A stretch of 6,776 nucleotides of DNA, from assembly GCA_020855015.1 (NCBI GenBank), contig JAHKLP010000107.1, forward strand, positions 1 through 6,776. Direction: 5' to 3'. Under the pieces are notes generated by a model. That model saw nothing but the letters and a program-made list of their open reading frames with translations, did not search any database and was not told the DNA's origin. The position numbers were made by a program, and so were the translations under genes. Positions 1 to 6,776 of the stretch are shown here, in pieces; positions within the stretch are counted from its first letter, which is position 1, and each line of letters starts with the position of its first letter. The stretch is from Methanobacterium sp. Its GTDB lineage: Archaea; Methanobacteriota; Methanobacteria; Methanobacteriales; Methanobacteriaceae.

Positions 1-508
1 CTGGTTTTAATCCCAAGTTTATGGCTTTATCTTTCTGGAATTTGGGAGATCTTTTTTCTTCTACTGAATAAGCCAGGTTAGGAATTGAGTGTTGCATGGG
101 GCAACATTTTATTATATAATCATCTGTTTCTGTAACCACTTCTTCATTGATTTTGTTGATTTCATGTGCATTGATGGGGAATGATAATGAATAGTATCCC
201 AAGTTTTTAATGTTTTCAACGGTTTTTTTAATTCCTTCAGGACCGTAGATGTGTAAGGGGTCCTTTCTTCCTCTAAATGCCATTGACTGGATCATACCGG
301 GCAGTCCCAAGAAGTGGTCACCATGAAGGTGAGTGATGAAAATTTGGTTTATCTTCATCGGGCTCAGTTTAAGTCCTGCCATCTGTCTCTGTGTGCCTTC
401 TCCACAATCAAAAAGCATCACTTCTCCAAAAGCCTTCAAAGCTATTGCCGAGTGATTTCTTTTAGTGGTGGGAAGTGCAGATGATGTTCCCAAAAATATT
501 AGCTCCAT
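1..508 (-). CDS. rnz: Ribonuclease Z (tRNA 3'-end endonuclease), 5' part only
   Basis: Zinc-dependent endonuclease of the metallo-beta-lactamase fold. In the cytoplasm it cuts precursor tRNAs just after the discriminator base so that CCA can be added. The visible 169 residues are the N-terminal part of a protein that is usually about 300 residues; the rest lies left of the window. Seen directly: the family opening MELIFLGTSSALPT, the strand motif LFDCGEGTQRQM (about 32-43), the metal-binding motif HLHGDH at residues 60-65 (H60, H62, D64, H65) followed by GLPGM, and a later conserved His in MQHSIPN (H140). The ATG at 508-506 has a good ribosome binding site, GGTGA, at 519-515 with 6 nt of spacing. 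It is divergent from nadC across a 381-bp spacer. The frame is intact to the edge, so this is truncation by the window and not a pseudogene. Confidence 0.95.
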   Translation of the reverse strand, partial: MELIFLGTSSALPTTKRNHSAIALKAFGEVMLFDCGEGTQRQMAGLKLSPMKINQIFITHLHGDHFLGLPGMIQSMAFRGRKDPLHIYGPEGIKKTVENIKNLGYYSLSFPINAHEINKINEEVVTETDDYIIKCCPMQHSIPNLAYSVEEKRSPKFQKDKAINLGLKP

Positions 509-711
509 CCCGATTCACCAAATTCACTTAAGTTCGTTAAGATCAGTAAAAAAATATTTTCTAATTGATTTTTTTGTGTATTATGATTAATGTACTTAAT
601 GACTATTTTATTATTGAATATTCTTTTAATATTCCCTTTATTTTTATATTAGTTTATAGATAAAAGTTTTAAGTAGGTTCTATATCAAATTTCGTCTGTA
701 ATTTGAGGGTG

Positions 712-749
712 AAAATTTATATCCTAATTTGATAAAACATTATAAATAA
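712..749 (+). promoter_or_regulatory. Candidate nadC promoter elements (two TATA-like boxes)
   Basis: Two plus-strand matches to the archaeal BRE/TATA pattern occur here. GAAAATTTATATCC begins at 711 (purine-rich BRE then TTTATAT at 716-722), and TTATAAATAA lies at 740-749. Starts of transcription about 25 nt downstream would fall near 745 or 770 and give leaders of about 120-145 nt, long compared with other genes in this window. A weaker proximal TATA (around 819-841) is also possible, so which element is used is uncertain. Confidence 0.4.
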
Positions 750-781
750 TTCAACTAGATCTTAGATTCAAATTTTTCTTA

Positions 782-799
782 ATGGAAAAATTTTTCCAT
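782..799. promoter_or_regulatory. 18-bp perfect palindrome with an NrpR-type GGAA-N6-TTCC core
   Basis: ATGGAAAAATTTTTCCAT is its own reverse complement. Its core at 784-797 is GGAA, six bases, TTCC. That is the operator consensus known for NrpR, the nitrogen repressor of Methanococcus maripaludis and other methanogens. It lies 10-30 bp downstream of the start predicted from the 740-749 TATA box, where a repressor site would be expected. The match is seen directly; binding by NrpR and regulation of nadC are inference. A site for another dimeric regulator is equally possible on sequence alone. Confidence 0.5.
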
Positions 800-889
800 G
801 AATTTTAAGACATTTTACATTTAATTTAAGGAATTAATATTCAATTAAACTCATTTCAAGGATTATAATTAGAGAGTTAAGGTGTAATC

Positions 890-1729
890 ATGACGTATGA
901 CCTTAAGAAGATCGTTTTCAATGATTTAGGTTTTGAGGATATTACTACACGTGCATTGATCCCAGCAGGAATGCAAGTAAAAGGTCAAATAATATCTAAA
1001 GAAGAGGGAATAGTGGCTGGAGTCAAACTGGCAGTTGAAATTTTCACTGAATTTGGAGTGGAAACCAAAATCATGAAGAATGATGGTGAAAAGATTAAGA
1101 AAGACCAAGTGATCATGGAACTATCTGGAGATCCTCATAATATTCTTAGTTTAGAACGAACAGTGCTCAATCTTATGATGCGTATGAGTGGGATTGCCAC
1201 TTTAACATCTAAATTGGTTGAATTGGTTAAGAATGTCAATCCTGACGTTATCGTGGCCGGAACCCGTAAGACCACTCCTGGACTTCAATTTTTTGAGAAA
1301 GATGCTATTCGGTCTGGGGGAGGAGATACACACCGATACCGTCTTGATGATGGGATATTAATCAAGGACAATCACCTCGCCCTGGTGGGAGATGTGGCTG
1401 AGGCAGTGTCTAGAGCCAGAAAATATGCCAGTTTCACCAAAAAAATCGAAATCGAAGTTGAAAACACTGATGAAACACTTCAAGCAGCCAGAGCAGGAGC
1501 AGATATCATAATGCTGGATAATATGACTCCAGAAGAAGTTACGAATGTCTTATCAGTCCTTGAAAAAGAAAAACTTCGTGGAAATATTATTATCGAAGTT
1601 TCAGGTGGCATTAATCCTGAGAATATAGTTGATTTCGTAAAGACAGGAGTGGATGTTATATCCACAGGATACATGACTCATTCTGCAAGATCATTGGACT
1701 TAAGTTTAGAATTACATAAAATACATTAA
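890..1729 (+). CDS. nadC: Nicotinate-nucleotide pyrophosphorylase (quinolinate phosphoribosyltransferase, decarboxylating)
   Basis: Makes nicotinate mononucleotide, CO2 and pyrophosphate from quinolinate and PRPP: the third step of de novo NAD synthesis, after NadA, in the cytoplasm. The 279-residue length is normal for the family. An N-terminal open-faced sandwich domain carries EDITT (16-20), and LERTVLNLMMRMSGIAT (88-104) leads into the alpha/beta barrel. Active-site residues, by comparison with the known enzyme family, are R126 and K127 in GTRKTTPG, H148 and R149 in GGGDTHRYRL, K159 in ILIKDNH, E189, and D210 in IMLDN; the phosphate-binding EVSGGI follows at 236-241. All are present, so it should be active. 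The ATG has GGTG at 881-884, 5 nt upstream. No nadA is adjacent; the gene stands alone between divergent rnz and a separately promoted downstream gene. An NrpR-like palindrome lies 91-108 bp before the start codon. Confidence 0.95.
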   Translation: MTYDLKKIVFNDLGFEDITTRALIPAGMQVKGQIISKEEGIVAGVKLAVEIFTEFGVETKIMKNDGEKIKKDQVIMELSGDPHNILSLERTVLNLMMRMSGIATLTSKLVELVKNVNPDVIVAGTRKTTPGLQFFEKDAIRSGGGDTHRYRLDDGILIKDNHLALVGDVAEAVSRARKYASFTKKIEIEVENTDETLQAARAGADIIMLDNMTPEEVTNVLSVLEKEKLRGNIIIEVSGGINPENIVDFVKTGVDVISTGYMTHSARSLDLSLELHKIH

Positions 1730-1780
1730 GACATATACATTCTTTAACCACTCCAAGAACTAATGTCACAAACTACTACT

Positions 1781-1794
1781 AAAATTTTTTATTA
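1781..1794 (+). terminator. Possible nadC terminator (oligo-T)
   Basis: A run of six T at 1785-1790 lies about 55 nt after the nadC stop, in an otherwise T-poor stretch, with no convincing hairpin before it. Archaeal RNA polymerase can stop at oligo-T tracts alone, so this is a reasonable but weak candidate. Confidence 0.3.
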
Positions 1795-1864
1795 GGGCTA
1801 TGATAATTGTAAAGACACAAGTAAAAATAACCATAAATCTTACACGCAACCTATCATTTTAACC

Positions 1865-1878
1865 ATACCTTTATATGC
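1865..1878 (+). promoter_or_regulatory. Archaeal TATA-box promoter of the histone-fold-like gene
   Basis: TTTATATG at 1870-1877 is a close match to the methanogen TATA consensus. A start about 25 nt downstream (near 1899) gives a leader of roughly 38 nt before the ATG at 1938, with room for the ribosome binding site at 1925-1930. Confidence 0.55.
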
Positions 1879-1937
1879 GACCATCCACATAGCATCTTAG
1901 TAGAAGAACTATTTTGAAAGTATTAGGAGAATTTGTA

Positions 1938-2402
1938 ATGTACGACGAAAATGAAGATGAATTTAACGAAGAATCTTTGCAGGAAGAGGATGAAGAAATT
2001 ATCCAATCAGATGATGAACAAGATGAAGGTTCACAAGAAGAAGGGGAAGATCTGCCTTTCGCCAAAGCCGAAGTTGTGCGTTTAATGAAACAAAACCTTG
2101 ACTCTGATAAAATGATCCGAGAAAGGGTCAAAGTTGAAATGAACAAGTTCCTAGGTGAAGTACTGGTAAAGGTTTGTGATCAGTTAAATGAATATCCATA
2201 CACCACAATCGAGTATGAAATGCTTAAAGAGTCCATTTATCCTTATCAAAACATTGAAAGAATAAATGAAGAGAAAAAGCGGATATTAATGCATTTACAT
2301 GCCATAAAAGCAGATTGTGATGCTTTGAGTATGGATGTTAAAAAGACGCTTAAATTGAAAGATGTTTCTGAAGAAGAATCAGATCCTGCCTTCATGGATT
2401 AA
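1938..2402 (+). CDS. Acidic-tailed small protein with a probable diverged histone fold
   Basis: I do not recognise a named family. The 154-residue protein has three parts. Residues 1-38 are a very acidic, probably disordered tail rich in Asp, Glu, Gln and Ser. Residues 39-103 read like an archaeal histone: LPFAKAEVVRLMK matches the opening of HMfB (LPIAPIGRIIK), then come a loop, a long amphipathic helix (about 59-86), and a TTIEYEMLKESI segment in the place of KTIKAEDIELAV. Residues 104-141 form a charged helix, possibly a coiled coil, followed by an acidic end. The histone DNA-contact residues before TI (Arg-Lys) are replaced by Tyr-Thr, so ordinary DNA wrapping is doubtful. The start at 1938 is chosen because AGGAGA (1925-1930) sits 7 nt before it; the in-frame ATG at 1914 lies upstream of that site. 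It has its own promoter. Confidence is high that it is a gene and moderate for the fold. Confidence 0.8.
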   Translation: MYDENEDEFNEESLQEEDEEIIQSDDEQDEGSQEEGEDLPFAKAEVVRLMKQNLDSDKMIRERVKVEMNKFLGEVLVKVCDQLNEYPYTTIEYEMLKESIYPYQNIERINEEKKRILMHLHAIKADCDALSMDVKKTLKLKDVSEEESDPAFMD

Positions 2403-2480
2403 AGAAACTTTTTTTCTTCTTTTATTATTATTATTTTTTTCGAAACGTTTCGAGTAATGAATTAAAAATAATTTAAAAAA
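2403..2480. terminator. T-rich convergent terminator region with a 14-bp palindrome
   Basis: This spacer separates the convergent histone-like and ZPR1 genes. For the plus-strand gene there are T runs at 2409-2415 and 2434-2440 within a T/A-only tract, a typical archaeal oligo-T terminator. For the minus-strand gene, A runs on the plus strand near 2464-2480 supply oligo-U. A perfect palindrome, TCGAAACGTTTCGA, lies at 2440-2453. In neither direction is it followed at once by a T run, so it is not a classical intrinsic terminator. Confidence 0.55.
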
Positions 2481-3089
2481 TCACTCCTCTGGATTATTAT
2501 TTCCATTAATATCTAATTCCTCATTTTCAAAGGTGAGAAATCCGGTTTTTAATTTTTGAATCTCTTGGTTGGTCAATTCATGTTTTTGAGCATTATCATC
2601 CATGATGATGCTATGTCCGAAGGGATCTTCTACTATTAAAGTAACCTTTTTTTGGCCATTTTTCACTTCATCAATACATCCCAATATTTTAACTGCATTC
2701 TTCTGGGTTTGCTGATCTTCTGCCCAGGATAAAGCTGTTTTGACAGCCTTCCCGAAACGATCCAGAACTCCTTCAACATTGGAAACATATCCCTGAGATT
2801 GGGGTCCGGGTTCCACTTTGAGTCCCAATTCAGGTATGGTAATGGTAGTTGACTGTGATTTCACTACCCTAGCATTTAAATTATCCTTTTCAATGAGGAG
2901 CGTGTATCTCACCGGGTCTTTTTTTTCAATACATATGGTATCAGCATGTTTATAGCCGCATTCATGGCATAAAATTGTTGATTCCATAATTTCCCCAAAA
3001 TAGGGGATTTTTTCAGTTTTTGTGGTGACTTCCATTCGTTGTGGTGCCTTACAGATGGGGCAGTCAGAAAACATTTTACTCAAATTCAT
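2481..3089 (-). CDS. ZPR1-family zinc-finger protein (archaeal type, single ZPR1 unit)
   Basis: Archaeal relative of eukaryotic ZPR1, which binds and helps fold translation elongation factor EF-1A; a similar role here is inference. The 202-residue length suits the archaeal single-unit form (eukaryotic ZPR1 has two units). Seen directly: a four-Cys zinc ribbon, C10-P-I-C13 and C41-H-E-C44-G, with the signature IPYFGEIMEST just before the second pair (28-38). The beta-rich A domain follows, with RVVKSQSTTITIPELGLKV (74-92) and GYVSNVEGVLDRF (100-112). The C-terminal tail is Asn/Glu-rich. The ATG at 3089-3087 has GGAG only 2 nt upstream; a TTG two codons in (3083-3081) has it 8 nt upstream, the spacing used by neighbouring genes, so the true start may be there. 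No partner gene is adjacent and it appears to be transcribed alone. Confidence 0.9.
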   Translation of the reverse strand: MNLSKMFSDCPICKAPQRMEVTTKTEKIPYFGEIMESTILCHECGYKHADTICIEKKDPVRYTLLIEKDNLNARVVKSQSTTITIPELGLKVEPGPQSQGYVSNVEGVLDRFGKAVKTALSWAEDQQTQKNAVKILGCIDEVKNGQKKVTLIVEDPFGHSIIMDDNAQKHELTNQEIQKLKTGFLTFENEELDINGNNNPEE

Positions 3090-3134
3090 AACTCCACTAA
3101 TTTATTTTAAGAATAAATCTTTATTTAGGAAATC

Positions 3135-3150
3135 TTTAATTTATATTAAA
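3135..3150 (-). promoter_or_regulatory. Candidate TATA box for the ZPR1 gene
   Basis: On the minus strand this reads TTTAATATAAATTAAA. A start about 25 nt downstream, near 3118, would give a leader of about 30 nt before the ATG at 3089. The whole spacer is A/T-rich, so the assignment is tentative. Confidence 0.4.
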
Positions 3151-3193
3151 TTATTTGTTCCAAAATTTTAAAAAAATTAAAATTAATTCACAT

Positions 3194-3214
3194 AAAAAAA
3201 GGTTCTTTAACCCT
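3194..3214 (-). terminator. Hairpin plus oligo-T terminator after the kinase gene
   Basis: Read on the minus strand, AGGGTT-AAAG-AACCTT can form a short stem (including one G-U pair) with a 4-nt loop, and it runs straight into seven T (plus-strand A run 3194-3200). It begins about 30 nt after the kinase stop codon and separates that gene from the ZPR1 promoter. Confidence 0.55.
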
Positions 3215-3244
3215 CAACTCTCAACTAATTCTATTAATAGTTTA

Positions 3245-4228
3245 TTAATCCGGTTTATAGAGCAATCCCTTATCATCTAATTCTTTTACCATGGCTTTGA
3301 GACTTTCTTCATCAGGAGCACAGATCTTATGTCTGTGAATATTTCCAGAAAGCTCATAAAGTCCTTCTAAGTCTTTTTTTCTTTTAGGATTTTCTTCGAG
3401 AAGATTAATAAATCTTTTAGCCTCTATAGGGTCATAAACATTGACTTTCCTCTTTAAAGGCTCTCCGAAACCAGGAAGGAAATAGGAAACATCCATTATT
3501 CGACCACCATACTTGTTAAGAATTATGTCAGTCTCAACATCTAACTCGTCAACAGAATGACGGAAAATCATCTCTTTACATATCTCCTTAATCAGAGTGA
3601 GCATTCTCTTTTTAGTATCATTAATATCTAAGTTGTTTACTACTGGAACACGATGTTCCACTGCCTGTCTAACCAAATAATTATTGATGATACGGTTTTC
3701 TTTGAAATACTCCAGATGTTTTCCTCCTCTCTTAATTTTCATGGCCCTTCTCACGAACCTCTCCTTATGCACTTCCTCATCAGCAGTAAGCACGAAAAAG
3801 TGGATTGATGCATCTTTCTTGAATTTTTCTATATCTAAAAATCCGGGAACAAGATGCACTCCTTCAATTACCAGGTCATCATAGTCATCCACCGCCCTTT
3901 TAATAACTTTTTCAACGGCAGGTAAAACAAAAGAAGCATGTTCCTCAAAACCAGCACCAATCAAACTTTCAGTATTGCCATCATAACGTTTCTGATCTCT
4001 TAAAGTAACATATGCATTGTATGATGATTTATGCAAAGCAGGTGCATAATCCGGGCCAATTATGCCTCGCACTATTTCACGAATGAAATCAGTTTCAATA
4101 AGATGTTTAATACCCAGCTCTCTAGCTAACTCAGAAGCGATGGTTGATTTTCCAATTCCAGAAGCACTTCCAATGAGTATAACATAAGGTTTTCTCAGAG
4201 TGCTACCTCCTGGTGCAAATCTTTCCAA
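3245..4228 (-). CDS. 2-phosphoglycerate kinase-like P-loop kinase
   Basis: Best read as a homologue of 2-phosphoglycerate kinase, which makes 2,3-bisphosphoglycerate from 2-phosphoglycerate and ATP on the way to cyclic 2,3-diphosphoglycerate, a solute and phosphate store of Methanobacteriales. Seen directly: Walker A GSASGIGKST (20-29), then LGIKHLIETDFIREIVRGI, where family members have a similar strand and TD-x-IRE motif, LHKSSYNAY (65-73), and a Walker B-like VIEGVHLVPG (120-129). Two points differ from what I recall of the enzyme: there is no N-terminal ATP-cone domain, and about 100 residues follow the kinase core (about 225-327, including GRIMDVSYFLPGFGEP). The substrate is therefore less sure than the fold. 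The longest frame starts at TTG 4228-4226 without a ribosome binding site. A perfect GGAGGT at 4210-4205 lies inside it and points to a start at CTG 4198-4196, just before RKPYVILIG. Confidence 0.8.
   Translation of the reverse strand: MERFAPGGSTLRKPYVILIGSASGIGKSTIASELARELGIKHLIETDFIREIVRGIIGPDYAPALHKSSYNAYVTLRDQKRYDGNTESLIGAGFEEHASFVLPAVEKVIKRAVDDYDDLVIEGVHLVPGFLDIEKFKKDASIHFFVLTADEEVHKERFVRRAMKIKRGGKHLEYFKENRIINNYLVRQAVEHRVPVVNNLDINDTKKRMLTLIKEICKEMIFRHSVDELDVETDIILNKYGGRIMDVSYFLPGFGEPLKRKVNVYDPIEAKRFINLLEENPKRKKDLEGLYELSGNIHRHKICAPDEESLKAMVKELDDKGLLYKPD
4205..4210 (-). promoter_or_regulatory. GGAGGT ribosome binding site inside the predicted kinase frame
   Basis: On the minus strand GGAGGT is followed by six bases (AGCACT) and then CTG. 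It lies 16 nt inside the frame counted from the TTG at 4228, so it cannot serve that codon. The GGAG-to-start distance to the CTG is 8 nt, as in other genes here. It is either a chance Gly-Gly codon pair or the real initiation site. Confidence 0.45.
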
Positions 4229-4241
4229 TTATATTTTTAAG
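4229..4241 (-). promoter_or_regulatory. Candidate TATA box for the kinase gene
   Basis: The minus strand reads TTAAAAATATAAT directly before the TTG at 4228. A start about 25 nt downstream would fall near 4205-4213. That is after the TTG and about where the GGAGGT begins, which supports the shorter protein with a very short leader. Confidence 0.4.
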
Positions 4242-4356
4242 GGGTGGAGAGTGATTGCTTATCAAAAACATATTTTATTATTGATTTCAATGGATAAAAA
4301 TCAAATCCACGACGATAAATAGCTAAATAAAAGTTGCTTTGAAATTCCTAACAAGA

Positions 4357-4708
<352 letters not shown>

Positions 4709-4709
4709 A

Positions 4710-4823
<114 letters not shown>

Positions 4824-4825
4824 TT

Positions 4826-6252
<1,427 letters not shown>

Positions 6253-6277
6253 GTATAATAACAAAAACTTGCAACAG

Positions 6278-6290
6278 TTATATATTATAT
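6278..6290 (+). promoter_or_regulatory. Candidate TATA box for the DUF2226-like gene
   Basis: TTATATATT at 6279-6287 is a fair TATA box, with a start near 6309 and a leader of about 70 nt. The surrounding A/T-only sequence weakens the call. Read-through from sepF is also possible, as no terminator is seen between them. Confidence 0.35.
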
Positions 6291-6297
6291 TATCCGG

Positions 6298-6352
6298 AAT
6301 TATTATTGATAATATTTCGAATTATTATTAGTAAAAATTATTATTGATAATA
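6298..6352 (+). repeat. Three AATTATTATT repeats in the leader of the DUF2226-like gene
   Basis: A 17-bp direct repeat, AATTATTATTGATAATA, occurs exactly at 6298-6314 and 6336-6352, with a partial copy (AATTATTATT) at 6320-6329. Each full copy contains the perfect inverted arms TATTAT and ATAATA around TG. The repeats lie between sepF and the next gene, in or near the predicted 5' leader. They could bind a regulator or simply be low-complexity sequence. Confidence 0.6.
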
Positions 6353-6378
6353 GTGAATGGATATGGGGAGAGATATAA

Positions 6379-6776
6379 ATGGAGATGCCCATAACCAAAC
6401 CTTCAATGGTTTCGTACGCTGATGAGCTAGATTTTCAGAAATTAATGGAAGATTTAGACAAGGAAGGAAAAAACGGATTCATCAGAGTTACTTCCGGTCC
6501 TGAGGAAGGATATATTCTATTTAAGAATGGAAAACAAATAGCGGCTTCATATGATGAAAATTCTAAGTTAGAAGCTCTAGAAAAGATATATTCTGCAATT
6601 GAGAGTTCTAAAACCGTGATTGAGGTTTTTGATATTGGGCCGGCCCAGGTTGATTATCTTTTGGATCTTAACAAACCTTACAAAATCGAAGAAGGTACTA
6701 ATGTTTATGATATAATCGGTGAATTAAAGGAAACTTCTGAAGAAATTCCTGAACCTGAACCTGAACCTGAACCTGA
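6379..6776 (+). CDS. DUF2226-like protein, 5' part only, ending in a Glu-Pro repeat
   Basis: The gene runs off the right edge after 132 codons. The start ATG at 6379 has GGGGAG (6365-6370) 8 nt upstream; a second ATG two codons later is less well spaced. The visible part has one compact domain (about 17-115): a helix DFQKLMEDLDKEGKNG, strands FIRVTSGPEEGYILFKNGKQIAASYD, which resemble the FxxGxIxAA pattern of archaeal DUF2226 and related DUF4388-type domains, then helix KLEALEKIYSAIESS, strand TVIEVFDIG, a helix and IIGELK. A Glu/Pro-rich linker then begins, (Pro-Glu) repeated to the edge. I name the family from memory of its style and cannot confirm it; its function is not known. No signal peptide or membrane segment is visible. 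It lies 126 bp after sepF on the same strand. Confidence 0.75.
   Translation, partial: MEMPITKPSMVSYADELDFQKLMEDLDKEGKNGFIRVTSGPEEGYILFKNGKQIAASYDENSKLEALEKIYSAIESSKTVIEVFDIGPAQVDYLLDLNKPYKIEEGTNVYDIIGELKETSEEIPEPEPEPEP
6748..6776 (+). repeat. 6-bp tandem repeat (CCTGAA)n encoding Pro-Glu
   Basis: Four full copies of CCTGAA and five bases of a fifth run to the window edge, so the true length is unknown. They are in frame with the DUF2226-like gene and encode an extended, stiff, acidic Pro-Glu linker. Copy number in such repeats can vary between strains without shifting the frame. Confidence 0.85.

Larger units (their letters stand above)
509..889. other. Divergent AT-rich spacer between rnz and nadC
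   Basis: I see no coding region in this 381-bp stretch. It holds candidate promoter elements for nadC (about 712-723 and 740-749), possible weaker TATA-like stretches for rnz on the minus strand (AATATAAAAA at 650-641 and AAAATATTTT at 560-551), a perfect 18-bp palindrome at 782-799 and a degenerate copy of its core at 830-843. The spacer is long for two divergent archaeal genes. That fits a regulated promoter or a small untranslated RNA, but nothing else identifies an RNA. Confidence 0.6.

Noticed and set aside
926..1108. Antisense open frame within nadC
   Set aside because: Lies wholly inside a well-conserved gene on the opposite strand, and its translation shows no recognisable domain.
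1914..1937. Upstream ATG start for the histone-like gene
   Set aside because: It is in frame but lies before the clear AGGAGA ribosome binding site at 1925-1930, which points to the ATG at 1938.
1871..2146. Antisense frame opposite the acidic-tail gene
   Set aside because: Its Ser/Phe-rich translation is the mirror of the Asp/Glu codons on the plus strand; it has no promoter or ribosome binding site of its own.
3684..3884. Plus-strand small frame inside the kinase gene
   Set aside because: Opposite to a conserved enzyme core, with no ribosome binding site or recognisable product.
6298..6352. CRISPR-like array
   Set aside because: Repeats are short and A/T-only, with spacers far too short and unequal, and no cas genes are nearby.

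Overview
The window looks like chromosome from a methanogenic archaeon of the order Methanobacteriales, most likely Methanobacterium or a close relative. Four things point there: a 2-phosphoglycerate kinase homologue (the cyclic 2,3-diphosphoglycerate pathway), an archaeal-type SepF, archaeal TATA-box promoters with short leaders and GGAG/GGTG ribosome binding sites, and very AT-rich spacers. This is inferred from gene content and style, not from a marker gene. I see no rRNA, tRNA, CRISPR array or transposon.

Layout, left to right. (1) 1-508, minus strand: 5' part of RNase Z (tRNA 3' processing), cut by the window edge. (2) 509-889: an AT-rich divergent spacer with candidate promoters and a perfect 18-bp palindrome containing GGAA-N6-TTCC, the consensus of the methanogen nitrogen repressor NrpR. 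(3) 890-1729, plus: nadC, the quinolinate phosphoribosyltransferase of NAD synthesis. (4) 1938-2402, plus: a small protein with an acidic N-terminal tail, a region that reads like a diverged histone fold, and a helical C-terminal part. (5) A convergent T-rich terminator region, 2403-2480. (6) Three minus-strand genes: a ZPR1-family zinc-finger protein, a 2-phosphoglycerate kinase-like P-loop enzyme, and a Roadblock/LC7 protein. (7) Across a divergent promoter, a plus-strand group: a DUF1611 protein overlapping sepF by 4 bases (ATGA), then a DUF2226-like gene cut by the right edge inside a Glu-Pro repeat.

The left half is mostly housekeeping (tRNA maturation, NAD synthesis, a possible EF-1A chaperone, phosphoglycerate metabolism). 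The right half has a cell-organisation flavour: SepF, the membrane anchor of archaeal FtsZ, is translationally coupled to an uncharacterised two-domain P-loop protein and sits between a DUF2226-like gene and a Roadblock protein with no GTPase partner in view. That neighbourhood, the histone-like acidic protein and the NrpR-like operator before nadC are the most interesting items.

Start-codon use is notable. Most genes here have the GGAG or GGTG core 5-8 nt before the start. By that rule the Roadblock and histone-like genes start downstream of their longest open frames, the DUF1611 gene starts with TTG, and the kinase may start at a CTG. Function calls rest on motif reading only; no database search was run.
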